A program made the translations under genes and the position numbers. A DNA stretch of 15,408 nucleotides from positions 1 through 15,408 of the forward strand of contig SKOX01000131.1 in the NCBI GenBank assembly GCA_007119835.1, in the 5' to 3' direction. Of the stretch, positions 7,151 through 15,127 are shown one piece after another. The stretch comes from Paracoccaceae bacterium. GTDB taxonomy: Bacteria > Pseudomonadota > Alphaproteobacteria > Rhodobacterales > Rhodobacteraceae. The notes under the pieces were generated by a model. It did not search any database and was not told the DNA's origin. It saw nothing but the letters and a program-made list of their open reading frames with translations. How positions within the stretch are numbered: the stretch's first letter is position 1; the number at the start of each line of letters is the position of its first letter.

Positions 7151-10100
7151 CTAGCCAGGCAACGTCGACCTGCTGAAAGGACCCAGCCCGAAGGGTCCGG
7201 ATACCTGCGCAACGTCGAAGAAGAGCGTGCCAGCCGCCCCGTCTTTCGCTTGATCGGCCACTGAGTAGAGGAAGCGGGGCTCTGTTGCTGTCGTCGTGCG
7301 CAGAAGCGTCCGACCCGAAAGCACGCGGATCTCGAACAGGAGTTGTTCCTCGCCGATCGGGACGTCCCGCCCCTGCCAGCTGTCACCATCGATCCGTGTC
7401 CGGCGGATCCAGCGAACCTCGACCGAGCCGTCCGCACGTCGAGCCGCGCGGAGTTGGACCGGCGCATAAGGCCTCAGGGCAGCGCCTGCGAAGGCAACCT
7501 CGTATTCCCTGTAGCTCGGGTCTGTGTAGGCGCGCTGGGCCGGACCAACCCGGAACCGGCGAGCCAGTCCTCTCGTGGACAGCGGCAGGTCCAGTGGCCG
7601 CACCGCCTGGTCCAGAAGAATGAAATCGCTGCCGATCGGCCACTCTTTTGGCATCAACCACTCGGTACCGGCCTGGCCACGCAGCAACTCGGATAGCCGG
7701 TAGGTGTTGGGACCAATGAGTTGTGCATGCGCGAACTGCAGGACCTCCGGATCACCAGAAGCTCCGTTCCGGATTGCAGCCAGATTCGCTCCATTCAGGA
7801 CCTCAAGCCGAGACCGCCCTTCCAAGGCGCCTCTGTCCAGACGCACCCGCACGCTGTTCCGCATCCATAAACCGGAGCCGCCCGCTGACAGCGGATCCAA
7901 CAGGACACCCGTCACGGCGGGTCGGTCGACGAGCCCAGAGAGCGAAAACCCGGATTCGCCGCTCGACTCGTAAATGGCCACCTGCCCCGGCCAGACGTTC
8001 GCGGCAACCGCAACGTGAGGCCCGAAGGAGTCCTCAGATCCCACTGGAAGTGGCAGGTCCAGGAATTCCGCATCGACGGGGCCGGGCCGTCTCAGCACCC
8101 GGCGCCGCAAAGGGACCCCCTCCACCTGCGGCTGATCGTATACAACCCCGTCATAACGCAACGCCGTGACCGCGCGCGCGCCCCGATCCTCGATCCGATC
8201 AATCCGGAATGTCTCCGCCCTTCCGCTACCAGGCAGAGTAATCGAGTCGCCGGCGGTTAAGGCCAGTGTCGACGGAGCCAGATTGATGGTCAACGCCTCC
8301 TGTGCAGACGCGACCTCGTGCAGCCAGCGGTCCGCGACGCTTTGAGCCTCCGGAACGGAGAGAGCGATCGGAAGCATTGCTTCTGCGGTGCTATGTTCGG
8401 CCGCGGCGGTCGCGGACGCTATGACGGCGCCGGGCTGATAGTCATTGTCGGCGCGGACAAAGCTGATCGAGACGCGTTTCACGACTTCCGCGGCCGAGCT
8501 TCTCGTTCGGGTGAAGGCGGGCTCTTCGCGCTGCAACACCATCTGCTCGGACGTCACGCGAGCTGGTTTCCTGTCCCCGCGGTGCAGAAAAGTGACTTCG
8601 TCGCCCGAGGAATGTGCATCGAACGCATACCCCAGCATCAGCGGCTGCAGGCTTTGGCGCGCCGTCTCGATGCCGCCCACCTGGTATCCGGTCACGGTTC
8701 CCCGAAGTCCGTTGACACCATAGAGCGAGAACCCGGCTCTACCGCAGATGTCGGCGACGACATCTGGCAGGCTCGGGCTCCCGATGCGGCCATTCAGCCA
8801 GTGTCCGCGATCGTAGTTGTCGCCATCGACCCAGACATCGAGCCTGCCGGGAAAGTCCGGCCACGGACGCGCATCCCAGGCCCAGACGAATGCGTGCCGG
8901 AGGTCCACCATTCGCCCGCCGTACGAGGACGATCTGGGGTTGTTCTCGGGATCGGTCCAGTGACCGTGGACTGCCTGAAGATAGCGCTGCTGGATGTCAT
9001 CGTCCCGTCGGCCATTCGAAAAGTAGGGGAGGAAGCTCTCCGAGGATTTCGGGTCAAAAAAGACGTTCGGCTGGTTGGTCCCCTTGTCGACCGCCGGGCA
9101 ACCGACTTCGGTGAACCAGATCGGCTTCGAGCGCGGCTGCCATGCTGTCGGAACCGCGACCTTCACGCCCCCCAGGCGGTCGACGTGCTCGTTCGACCAC
9201 CAGCTCTCGATGTCCTTGTACCGAAACGTCCAGGCCTCCCCGTAAGCGCCGTCTTCGATCGGCACACGCTCCTGACGTTCCCGCGCCTCGGCATCAGGAT
9301 AGTACCAGTGGTAGCCTTCCCCGCCGAACACGTTGCTCCGCAAATACTCCAGCGAGTAGATCGAGCCCGCATCTTCGTCCAGGTGCCCGGGCTCATCTCG
9401 CCAGTCGGAAAGCGGCATGTAATTGTCGATGCCGATGAAGTCGACGTCCGGGTGTGCCCACACGGGATCCAGATGGAACAAGACGTCGCCGCTGCCGTCC
9501 GTCGGCTGATAGCCGAAGTATTCCGACCAGTCCGCAGCATAGCTGATCTTCACTGCCGGCCCCAGCACCGCGCGCACGTCCTCCACGAGGCGGCAGAACG
9601 CATCCACCGCCGGGAAAGATGCCGGCCCGCTCCGGATCTGCGTCAGACTGCGCATTTCCGAGCCGATGCAGAAGGCGTCGACATCTCCGGCCAAAGAACA
9701 AAGATGGGCATAGTGCAGGATAAAGCGGCGATAGGACCACTCGTTCGGACCCGAATAGACCACGCGGCCGTCCCTGATCGCAAAGTCGCTGACCCGGGCC
9801 TGCCCGAAGAAGGCCGCCACCTCCGCTTCCGCAGCACTCGTCTTGTCGGGCGAGCCTGGCACGCCAGGAGCCCGCGACAGGGTCATTCGGCCCCTCCAGG
9901 GAACCGGAGGCTGCTCTTCTTCGGGAGCCCAGGGGTTCTGCAGACCGTTGCCCGGCAGGATGTCCATGAGAATGAACGGATAGAACATCACGGACAGCCC
10001 TCGGGCCTTCATGGCCCGGATCGATTCGATCACCGACCGATCAGCCGGCGTGCCGCCGAAGAGCGGACGCCCGTCAAGCTGGCTTACGACCCGCGTCTGC

Positions 10101-11068
10101 CTGCGCGTCGCGCCGCAGACGACCCACGGGTACCCGTCGGCGTCTCGCTCGCCCTGCTCCACCGCAGGGAAGAGGGAGCACCGGTCGATCCGGAGGTCGT
10201 CGCCGAACCAGCTGACGACCAGGGAGACGGCTTCGCAGTTCGGCAGTTCCGCCTGCATCTGGTCGAGCGAGACGGCGAAATCGGGCAGACCGCAATCGTT
10301 GTGGACGTTCAAGTAGTCGGTGTCACCCCGGCCGCGACGGATGGCCACCGGCTTGTCCGACAACGCGTACTCGCCCGTCCCCGGAACCAGCGCGACGGCG
10401 CGCACCTCGAGCGCCGCGGCCTTCGGACCATCGGCCCTCGTGGGCTCCGCGCGGCGGAAGACCTCGAAGTTGAACTGGGGTATGCGGTTTCCGAAGGGCC
10501 CGAGGTCCAGGTCCTCGAAGACCACATAGGCCGTGCCTCGATAGGCCGGTGCGTTGTCGCCACCTTCGACGGCTGCGATCAGCGGGTCGGGCATCTGGTC
10601 CTCGGTCCCACCGTGCAGCCGCCAGGTCACGCCCTCCTGGACGAGAGGCTGGCCGTCGGCCCAGATACGCCCGATCCTGTGGACGACGCCCTCGCACAGC
10701 GCCACGCCGAGGCTCACCGAGTAGCTGTACTGCCGCACCGTCTGCGTCTGCCGGGTTCCCTTGCCCCCGACGCGCTCGGTGCCGACCGTCTCGAGGAAAC
10801 GGCTGGCCCAGATGACCTGGCCGGCCACGCGCACGCGGCCGAAGCATCGCGGAAGCCCTGCACCCTCGGTCGAGCCCATCACCCGAAGCCGATCGACGCG
10901 GGCCGTCTCGACGGTGCGGGCGCCCTCTCCCAGCAACCGCTGGTCGATCACCGAACCGATCGTGGCTCCGGCAGCCCGCCCGAGCGCCATGGCGGTCAGA
11001 CCGCCAAGCGAGCCCCCGACGCCGCTGCCGACCGCCGCCCCGGCCGCGGACAGGACAAGAGTAGCCAT
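7151..11068 (-). CDS. GTA host-contact (baseplate/tail tip) protein, gp15-like with GTA TIM-barrel domain
   Basis: The 1305 residues match the size and sequence style of RcGTA gp15 (rcc01698), the large protein at the tail tip involved in host contact and DNA delivery. The N-terminus (residues 1-45) is Gly/Ala-rich and hydrophobic, followed by the conserved hub-like region (GRVRVAGQVIWASRF, YSYSVSLGVALCEG, VGRIWADGQ). A glycosidase-like TIM barrel follows, with DAFCIGSEMRSL (Glu471) and WFTEVGCPAVDKG (Glu654). The C-terminal third contains phage-tail-like beta domains (LMLGYAFDAHSSGDEVTFLHRG) and ends RSTLPG. The ATG overlaps the gp14 stop by 1 base (TGATG). From about 9.9 kb down to 7.15 kb the GC is lower (about 55-68% in sampled 60-base lines) than in the other tail genes (70-80%). 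It is the last gene of the operon. Confidence 0.93.
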   Translation of the reverse strand: MATLVLSAAGAAVGSGVGGSLGGLTAMALGRAAGATIGSVIDQRLLGEGARTVETARVDRLRVMGSTEGAGLPRCFGRVRVAGQVIWASRFLETVGTERVGGKGTRQTQTVRQYSYSVSLGVALCEGVVHRIGRIWADGQPLVQEGVTWRLHGGTEDQMPDPLIAAVEGGDNAPAYRGTAYVVFEDLDLGPFGNRIPQFNFEVFRRAEPTRADGPKAAALEVRAVALVPGTGEYALSDKPVAIRRGRGDTDYLNVHNDCGLPDFAVSLDQMQAELPNCEAVSLVVSWFGDDLRIDRCSLFPAVEQGERDADGYPWVVCGATRRQTRVVSQLDGRPLFGGTPADRSVIESIRAMKARGLSVMFYPFILMDILPGNGLQNPWAPEEEQPPVPWRGRMTLSRAPGVPGSPDKTSAAEAEVAAFFGQARVSDFAIRDGRVVYSGPNEWSYRRFILHYAHLCSLAGDVDAFCIGSEMRSLTQIRSGPASFPAVDAFCRLVEDVRAVLGPAVKISYAADWSEYFGYQPTDGSGDVLFHLDPVWAHPDVDFIGIDNYMPLSDWRDEPGHLDEDAGSIYSLEYLRSNVFGGEGYHWYYPDAEARERQERVPIEDGAYGEAWTFRYKDIESWWSNEHVDRLGGVKVAVPTAWQPRSKPIWFTEVGCPAVDKGTNQPNVFFDPKSSESFLPYFSNGRRDDDIQQRYLQAVHGHWTDPENNPRSSSYGGRMVDLRHAFVWAWDARPWPDFPGRLDVWVDGDNYDRGHWLNGRIGSPSLPDVVADICGRAGFSLYGVNGLRGTVTGYQVGGIETARQSLQPLMLGYAFDAHSSGDEVTFLHRGDRKPARVTSEQMVLQREEPAFTRTRSSAAEVVKRVSISFVRADNDYQPGAVIASATAAAEHSTAEAMLPIALSVPEAQSVADRWLHEVASAQEALTINLAPSTLALTAGDSITLPGSGRAETFRIDRIEDRGARAVTALRYDGVVYDQPQVEGVPLRRRVLRRPGPVDAEFLDLPLPVGSEDSFGPHVAVAANVWPGQVAIYESSGESGFSLSGLVDRPAVTGVLLDPLSAGGSGLWMRNSVRVRLDRGALEGRSRLEVLNGANLAAIRNGASGDPEVLQFAHAQLIGPNTYRLSELLRGQAGTEWLMPKEWPIGSDFILLDQAVRPLDLPLSTRGLARRFRVGPAQRAYTDPSYREYEVAFAGAALRPYAPVQLRAARRADGSVEVRWIRRTRIDGDSWQGRDVPIGEEQLLFEIRVLSGRTLLRTTTATEPRFLYSVADQAKDGAAGTLFFDVAQVSGPFGLGPFSRSTLPG

Positions 11069-11520
11069 CAGGGTCTCCTCGGAAAGCGGAATGAGCCGGC
11101 GACCCGGCGCAACCAGGCCTGGGTCAGGGGCGACTCGACGACGCCCCGGCCGGAATAGGCGTGGATGAGCGACCTGAACCCCTGGTCATCGGCCGCGAGG
11201 ATGCCGAGGTGCTTGGCCGGTCCGGCGTCACGCATCCGCAGGACCAGGACGTCACCGGGCAGCGCCATCTTGAACGGCAGAGGTTCGAGATGGCGGCCTG
11301 CCGCCAGCAGCAGGCGCTCCTCCCCGCCGATTTCGGACCAGTCGGCCGTGTACGGCGGCACCGCCTCCGGCTCGTCGCCGTAGACCTCGCGCCACACGCC
11401 GCGCACGAGCCCGAGACAGTCGGCACCGGCCCCCCGACAGCTGGCCTGATGCAGATACGGCGTCCCGATCCAGGTGCGGGCCAGCGCGACGACCTGTCGA
11501 CCGAATGTGTCCTCAACCAT
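11068..11520 (-). CDS. GTA tail peptidase, NlpC/P60 family (gp14-like)
   Basis: A 150-residue cysteine peptidase of the NlpC/P60 fold, corresponding to RcGTA gp14 (rcc01697). It is thought to cut peptidoglycan peptides as the tail delivers DNA into the periplasm. The catalytic Cys35 is in GADCLGLVRG, His104 in AKHLGIL, and a third polar residue, His120, in IHAYSGRG. There is no signal peptide, as expected for a virion component. Its start overlaps the end of the gp13-like gene by 8 bases and its stop overlaps the gp15-like ATG by 1, so translation is coupled on both sides. Confidence 0.92.
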   Translation of the reverse strand: MVEDTFGRQVVALARTWIGTPYLHQASCRGAGADCLGLVRGVWREVYGDEPEAVPPYTADWSEIGGEERLLLAAGRHLEPLPFKMALPGDVLVLRMRDAGPAKHLGILAADDQGFRSLIHAYSGRGVVESPLTQAWLRRVAGSFRFPRRP

Positions 11521-12406
11521 GGTGCATGCTTGATCCGTCGTGGGCCTCGCCTCCCCTCGGATGGGCGAGCAACCAGTCCTCGCCCGGGATGTGCGGGAAG
11601 CCGCGGAAGTTCAGCAGGTTGTTGAACTTGTCCCGACAGGTCTCCATCCGCCTGTCGCACCCTGCCGTCAGCCTGACCCCGTCGCCGGGCCGGACCTCCA
11701 GCACCGGGGCGACGCTCAGCGCGATGACGCGCTCTCCCTTGACCCGGCGATCCAGCTTGATGGTCGTCCGCAGATCAACGTTCTTCCCGCTCGTCCACAC
11801 AAGCGAGCCACCGGTAAACCAGCCTTCGGCAAAGCTGCCGCTATCGACAAGCTGCAGCCGCCCATCGGGCGTCGCCGAGGCCACGGACGTCGCGTGGCTA
11901 TAGGCGGGATCGCTCAGATCCACCCTGCATTTCCCGTCTCCGAGCGCCCGGTCGCAGGTGCGCGTGATCGTCCGGCCCACGGGCTGGTTGAGCGCCTCGG
12001 TGAGCCCGCGCAGTTCCGCCTCGAAGGCGCTCTCGGTCCGCCGGACCTCGCCCAGCGTGCCGCGAAACAGCAGCACCCGCCGCTCGGGACGGCGCCAGTC
12101 CACGAGCCAGTGATCGACTTCGGCTTCATCGAAACGCCCGGCCCGCAGGTCGTCCTCGTTGATCGCGGCATCCGACAGGGCACCGATGGCCTGGGCGTTG
12201 TCGACGCTGAGGCCGGTGCCGGTCTGCAGCATCGACGCGCCTGCGCCGGTGTCCGCGCGGAACGTCGTCCCCTCGAAGGCCAGCGTCCGGTCGTGATCCG
12301 TGAAGCCGAGGACCAGGCCGTCCTTTCGCCGTACCCGCCAGCAGCGGCAGAGCGTGGTGGCGCCAGCATCCAGATCGGCCTGAAGGTCCGGGTGGATGGT
12401 CCGCAT
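11513..12406 (-). CDS. GTA baseplate hub protein, DUF2163/BR0599 family (gp13-like)
   Basis: A 297-residue protein of the DUF2163 / phage BR0599 family, matching RcGTA gp13 (rcc01696), which forms the hub between the distal tail ring and the tip protein. The N-terminal domain has the conserved WRVRRKDGLVLGFTDHD. Four cysteines occur in two pairs, Cys151/Cys160 (TCDRALGDGKC) and Cys250/Cys257 (AGCDRRMETC), followed by RDKFNNLLNFRGFPHIPG. The related lambda protein gpL carries an iron-sulfur cluster, and these pairs are the likely ligands here. It begins with a 1-base TGATG overlap with the gp12-like gene and ends 8 bases inside the peptidase gene. Confidence 0.93.
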   Translation of the reverse strand: MRTIHPDLQADLDAGATTLCRCWRVRRKDGLVLGFTDHDRTLAFEGTTFRADTGAGASMLQTGTGLSVDNAQAIGALSDAAINEDDLRAGRFDEAEVDHWLVDWRRPERRVLLFRGTLGEVRRTESAFEAELRGLTEALNQPVGRTITRTCDRALGDGKCRVDLSDPAYSHATSVASATPDGRLQLVDSGSFAEGWFTGGSLVWTSGKNVDLRTTIKLDRRVKGERVIALSVAPVLEVRPGDGVRLTAGCDRRMETCRDKFNNLLNFRGFPHIPGEDWLLAHPRGGEAHDGSSMHHG

Positions 12407-13041
12407 CAGACTCGAACCTCCACGATCGGGATCGAGGGGATCTCGCCGGCCGTCAGGCTGGCGAGGCTGGCCGCGATCCGGTCGGTGTCGAAGCGGACCG
12501 GCACATCGAACTCGAATCCGGCAGTCACCGACGCGCCGGCCGGCGCCGGCGCAAAGAGCGTCAACGCCCCTGTTTCGTGCTCTACGGCGAAATCGTTGGC
12601 TGCCAGCTCGACGCCGGCGACACCGACGCGCACGGTCCCGGCGACCGGCTTCGTGATCGGCCGCTCATAGCGCACGCCGCCAGAGCGGTAGGCCTTCACG
12701 AGACGAAACTCGAACGCCGCCCCGTCGCCCGTCCCGATCTGCTGGTCGAAGGCGCCGGGGGTTCCGGAGGGGCGGCACGACTTGTAGTCGGTCCAGTCCT
12801 TCCACCGAAAGCCGTAGAGCTGCCCGTGGCGCGCCTCGAAGAAGTCGATCACGGCGGCGAGATCGTCGAGCGACCGCACGCCGAGGCCCGCGTCGTAGCG
12901 GCGCCGGCCATGCGCCCAGGGGCTGTTCCGCTCCTCGAAGCCGTTGGCCAGGGTCACGATCTCGGTGCGCCGTTGGGGGCCGCCGGTCGAGCCCATCGAG
13001 AGCGGCGCCGGAAACCGTACCTCGTGAAAGTTTGCTGCCAT
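12406..13041 (-). CDS. GTA distal tail protein, DUF2460 family (gp12-like)
   Basis: A 211-residue protein of the DUF2460 / TIGR02217 family, corresponding to RcGTA gp12 (rcc01695), which forms the ring at the lower end of the tail tube. Typical motifs are FHEVRFPAPLSMGSTGGP near the N-terminus, GFEERNSPWAHGRRRYDAG, the GQLYGFRWKDWTDYKSC segment, and the C-terminal FDVPVRFDTDRI. The start lies 18 bases after the tape-measure stop with a purine-rich GGCAGGGA upstream. The stop overlaps the hub ATG by 1 base. Confidence 0.93.
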   Translation of the reverse strand: MAANFHEVRFPAPLSMGSTGGPQRRTEIVTLANGFEERNSPWAHGRRRYDAGLGVRSLDDLAAVIDFFEARHGQLYGFRWKDWTDYKSCRPSGTPGAFDQQIGTGDGAAFEFRLVKAYRSGGVRYERPITKPVAGTVRVGVAGVELAANDFAVEHETGALTLFAPAPAGASVTAGFEFDVPVRFDTDRIAASLASLTAGEIPSIPIVEVRV

Positions 13042-13059
13042 CCGCGACTGTCCCTGCCT

Positions 13060-13728
13060 TCAGAGGTTTCTGTTGCCGAGCTGCACCGCGCGGCCGATCT
13101 CGGCGGCGATCTGGCTGCGCGACCGCCGGAAGCCTTCCACGTCGGGCGTCGTGACGTTGACCGTGACGTTGACGGCCTGGCGCTGCCCGCCGGCCGCCTG
13201 CACGCCGAGCCGCCCGTCGGCGCCGCGGGCGAGCGGCATGATCGCCTCGGGCCCCGCCTCGCCCATCAGCCCCGTCCCGCCGCGCATCGGGAAGCTGACC
13301 GGCCCGTCCACCACTCCGCCCCGCGCGAAGGCCCGCACCCGGCCCGAAGCGACGACGCCGCCCGCCGCGAACGGCTGTACCCCGCCCATGAGCGCCTGCA
13401 GGCCGCTGCCGATCGCCATGCCCATCGCCCCCTGAACCGGTGCCAGAGCCTGGTTCAGCGCCGTTCCCGAGATGCTCTGCCCGATGCCGCGCAACGCGTC
13501 GCCGACCCGGCGGCCGTCGAGCAGGATGCCGTCGAAGGCCCGGCGCAGCGATCCCGTGACCGAACGCGACATCCCCGCCGCCTCCCGGCCGACCTCGCGA
13601 AAGCCGGTGCCTGCGCCGTCGAGCTCCCGGCGGAAGGCGGCGGTCACGCCCTCGAGCCCGGCAAGCGTGCCCTCGAGCCCGGCGAACTGCGTCTCGAGCC
13701 GGTTCAGATCGTCGTCATAACTCGACAT
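13060..13728 (-). CDS. Short GTA tape-measure protein (gp11-like)
   Basis: A 222-residue tail tape-measure protein, corresponding to RcGTA gp11 (rcc01694). The N-terminal ~60 residues are coiled-coil (SSYDDDLNRLETQFAGLEG). A hydrophobic Gly/Ala/Met region (GAMGMAIGSGLQALMGG, ~100-125) follows, then FAAGGVV and FARGGVV repeats with FPMRGGTGLMGEAGPEAIMPL, a signature of tape-measure C-termini. VNVTVNVTTPD is near the end. An ATG 30 bases further upstream is open, but MSSYDDD at 13728 has GGAGG at 13738-13742 and is the better start. The first 14 bases overlap the preceding small gene. Confidence 0.9.
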   Translation of the reverse strand: MSSYDDDLNRLETQFAGLEGTLAGLEGVTAAFRRELDGAGTGFREVGREAAGMSRSVTGSLRRAFDGILLDGRRVGDALRGIGQSISGTALNQALAPVQGAMGMAIGSGLQALMGGVQPFAAGGVVASGRVRAFARGGVVDGPVSFPMRGGTGLMGEAGPEAIMPLARGADGRLGVQAAGGQRQAVNVTVNVTTPDVEGFRRSRSQIAAEIGRAVQLGNRNL

Positions 13729-13936
13729 GTTCCGCGTCCTCCAGGGGGCTGCCGCCACGGTCGGGATAGCGCGCCATGAGCGTCTCGAAGGCCGACCGGC
13801 TCATGGCGCCCCCACCCGTGCGGTCGAGCCCCGCCATCAGCATCAGCTCGGCCGGCGTCAGGCTCCAGAACACGTCCGGCGCCAGGCCGAGCTCGACCAG
13901 ACCGAGCCGCATCAGGCGCGGCCAGGCGATCTTCAT
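13715..13936 (-). CDS. Small GTA tail protein, TIGR02216-like (gp10.1-like, rcc01693)
   Basis: A 73-residue protein, easily missed because it sits between overlapping genes. MKIAWPRLMRLGLVELGLAPDVFW followed by LTPAELMLMAGLD matches the small phage family TIGR02216 found at this place in GTA clusters. Its position between the gp10-like and tape-measure genes is that of a tail assembly chaperone. It starts with a TGATG overlap of the gp10-like stop, with GAGGAGG (13947-13953) 10 bases upstream, and overlaps the tape-measure start by 14 bases. Confidence 0.88.
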   Translation of the reverse strand: MKIAWPRLMRLGLVELGLAPDVFWSLTPAELMLMAGLDRTGGGAMSRSAFETLMARYPDRGGSPLEDAEHVEL

Positions 13937-14265
13937 CAGTCGCCGGCCTCCTCGTCCGGCAGCGAGAAGGTGAGCTTGAGAAGCCTCGCCGCCGCCTCGG
14001 CCGCGGCGAGCGGCCCGCCGTCGATCTGCCGCTCGAGCAGCTCCGCCTCGCTGATCCGCCAGCCACCGCCGTTGAGGCCGGCGGTGACCAGGCAGACGAG
14101 ATCCCGGACCCGGAAGGTCCCGGCCTCGAACCGGCCGATCATCTCGAGCAGCGACTGCGACTCCAGCCGCGCCTCCAGCTCGGCCAGCGCGCCGAGCGTC
14201 AGCCGCATCACCCGGGCCTCGCCATCGACCGAAAGCACGACCTCGCCGCGAAACGGATTGGCCAT
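13936..14265 (-). CDS. GTA gp10-like tail assembly chaperone
   Basis: A 109-residue protein of the GTA gp10 family (rcc01692). The N-terminus MANPFRGEVVLSVDGEARVMRLTLGAL and the helical LAELEARLE segment are typical. It ends EEAGD. A GTG at 14271 is also in frame, but AGGCGG (14273-14278) is 7 bases from the ATG at 14265 and only 1 base from the GTG, and MANP is the family start. The start is 2 bases after the tail-tube stop. By position it corresponds to the chaperone that keeps tail proteins assembly-competent in siphophages; this role is inferred. Confidence 0.9.
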   Translation of the reverse strand: MANPFRGEVVLSVDGEARVMRLTLGALAELEARLESQSLLEMIGRFEAGTFRVRDLVCLVTAGLNGGGWRISEAELLERQIDGGPLAAAEAAARLLKLTFSLPDEEAGD

Positions 14266-14267
14266 GC

Positions 14268-14681
14268 TCACACCGCCTGGAAGCTGATCGCGCCGGCCGA
14301 GGCGAGCGACAGCTCGTAGACCGCCTCGCCGTCATGCTGGCCGGAATACTCGAGGCTGGCGATCTGGAACGGCCCCTGCACGGTGCCGAAGTCCGGGATG
14401 ATCACCTGGATCGTCGGGATCTCGCCGGCGAAGAACATCGCCCGCGCCCGCTCGTCGGTCGCCTGGTCGCGGAACACGCCCGAGCCCGAGATCGCGGCGC
14501 TCCGCACGCCCGCGCCGGCGAGAAGCTGGCGCCAGTTCCCGGGACTTTCCAGGGTGGTGACGTCCACCGTCTCGGCGTTGAAGGTGATCCGCGTGGCGCG
14601 CAGCCCCGCGACGGTCTGGAACGACCCCTGTCCGGTCATGTCCAGCTTGATGAGCAGATCCTTGCCTCTCTGGGCCGCCAT
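14268..14681 (-). CDS. GTA major tail (tail tube) protein, TP901-1 family (gp9-like)
   Basis: A 137-residue tail tube protein, corresponding to RcGTA gp9 (rcc01691). Motifs: MAAQRGKDLLIKLD at the start, FQTVAGLRATRITFNAETVDVT, SGSGVFRDQATDE and IASLEYSGQHDGEAVYELSLASAG near the end, all typical of the TP901-1 major tail family. Hexamers of this protein stack to form the tube. The frame is open further upstream, but MAAQ at 14681 with GAGGAC before it is the family start. It begins 23 bases after the gp8-like stop. Confidence 0.95.
   Translation of the reverse strand: MAAQRGKDLLIKLDMTGQGSFQTVAGLRATRITFNAETVDVTTLESPGNWRQLLAGAGVRSAAISGSGVFRDQATDERARAMFFAGEIPTIQVIIPDFGTVQGPFQIASLEYSGQHDGEAVYELSLASAGAISFQAV
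14273..14278 (-). promoter_or_regulatory. Ribosome binding site that sets the ATG start of the gp10-like gene
   Basis: AGGCGG on the - strand is 7 bases from the ATG at 14265 and 1 base from an in-frame GTG at 14271, favouring the ATG. It lies inside the last codons of the tail-tube gene. Confidence 0.5.
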
Positions 14682-14704
14682 CGTCTCGTCCTCGCTCCGT
14701 AAGC

Positions 14705-15127
14705 TCAGTTGTCCTGGTCGAGCACCGCGCGGAAGCGCAGCGTCACCTTTCGCTTCTCGGGCGCCCGGCCGCGCTCGGCCTTGGCGCGCACGAAGCGCAG
14801 CGCCACCAGCCGCCCGCCCTCGACCGCCAGCGGCGCATCGACGAGGGCCGCGCAGATCGCGCCCGCGATCCGCTTCGCCGCGCTGAAGCCGTCGCGCCGG
14901 GAATGCACGGACACGTCGAAGTCGTGCATCGCGCCCTCGCTCGTCTTGCTGTTCCACGGGCGGACCAGTTCCTCGCCCAGCGTGACGTGCTCGGGCGTCG
15001 CCTCGTCCGGCTCGGCCTCGAGCGGCGCGTCGAAGATGCGCTCGCCGACGAGGTCCCAGAGCTCCGGATCCTGGGTGAGCCGGGCATAGACCGCCGCCTG
15101 CAGGTCCGCAGACCAGACGCAGCTCAC
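14705..15127 (-). CDS. GTA tail terminator protein, DUF3168 family (gp8-like)
   Basis: A 140-residue DUF3168 protein, corresponding to RcGTA gp8 (rcc01690), which caps the head-proximal end of the tail tube. Motifs: SADLQAAVYARLTQDPEL, GERIFDAPLE, TLGEELVRPWNSKT, FDVSVHSRRDGFSAAKRIAGAI and the C-terminal VTLRFRAVLDQDN. The start is a GTG that overlaps the gp7-like TGA by 4 bases (GTGA), so translation is coupled. There is no nearby in-frame ATG compatible with the family N-terminus. Confidence 0.92.
   Translation of the reverse strand: MSCVWSADLQAAVYARLTQDPELWDLVGERIFDAPLEAEPDEATPEHVTLGEELVRPWNSKTSEGAMHDFDVSVHSRRDGFSAAKRIAGAICAALVDAPLAVEGGRLVALRFVRAKAERGRAPEKRKVTLRFRAVLDQDN

Noticed and set aside
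8318..11158. 946-codon open frame on the + strand, antisense to the GTA host-contact gene
   Set aside because: The translation has no domain-like pattern and is rich in Arg, His, Pro and Val, as expected from the complement of a high-GC gene. The - strand product matches a known family along its length.
13729..13758. Tape-measure start at 13758 (10 extra residues)
   Set aside because: It would deepen the overlap with the upstream gene to 44 bases, while the ATG at 13728 has GGAGG at proper spacing.
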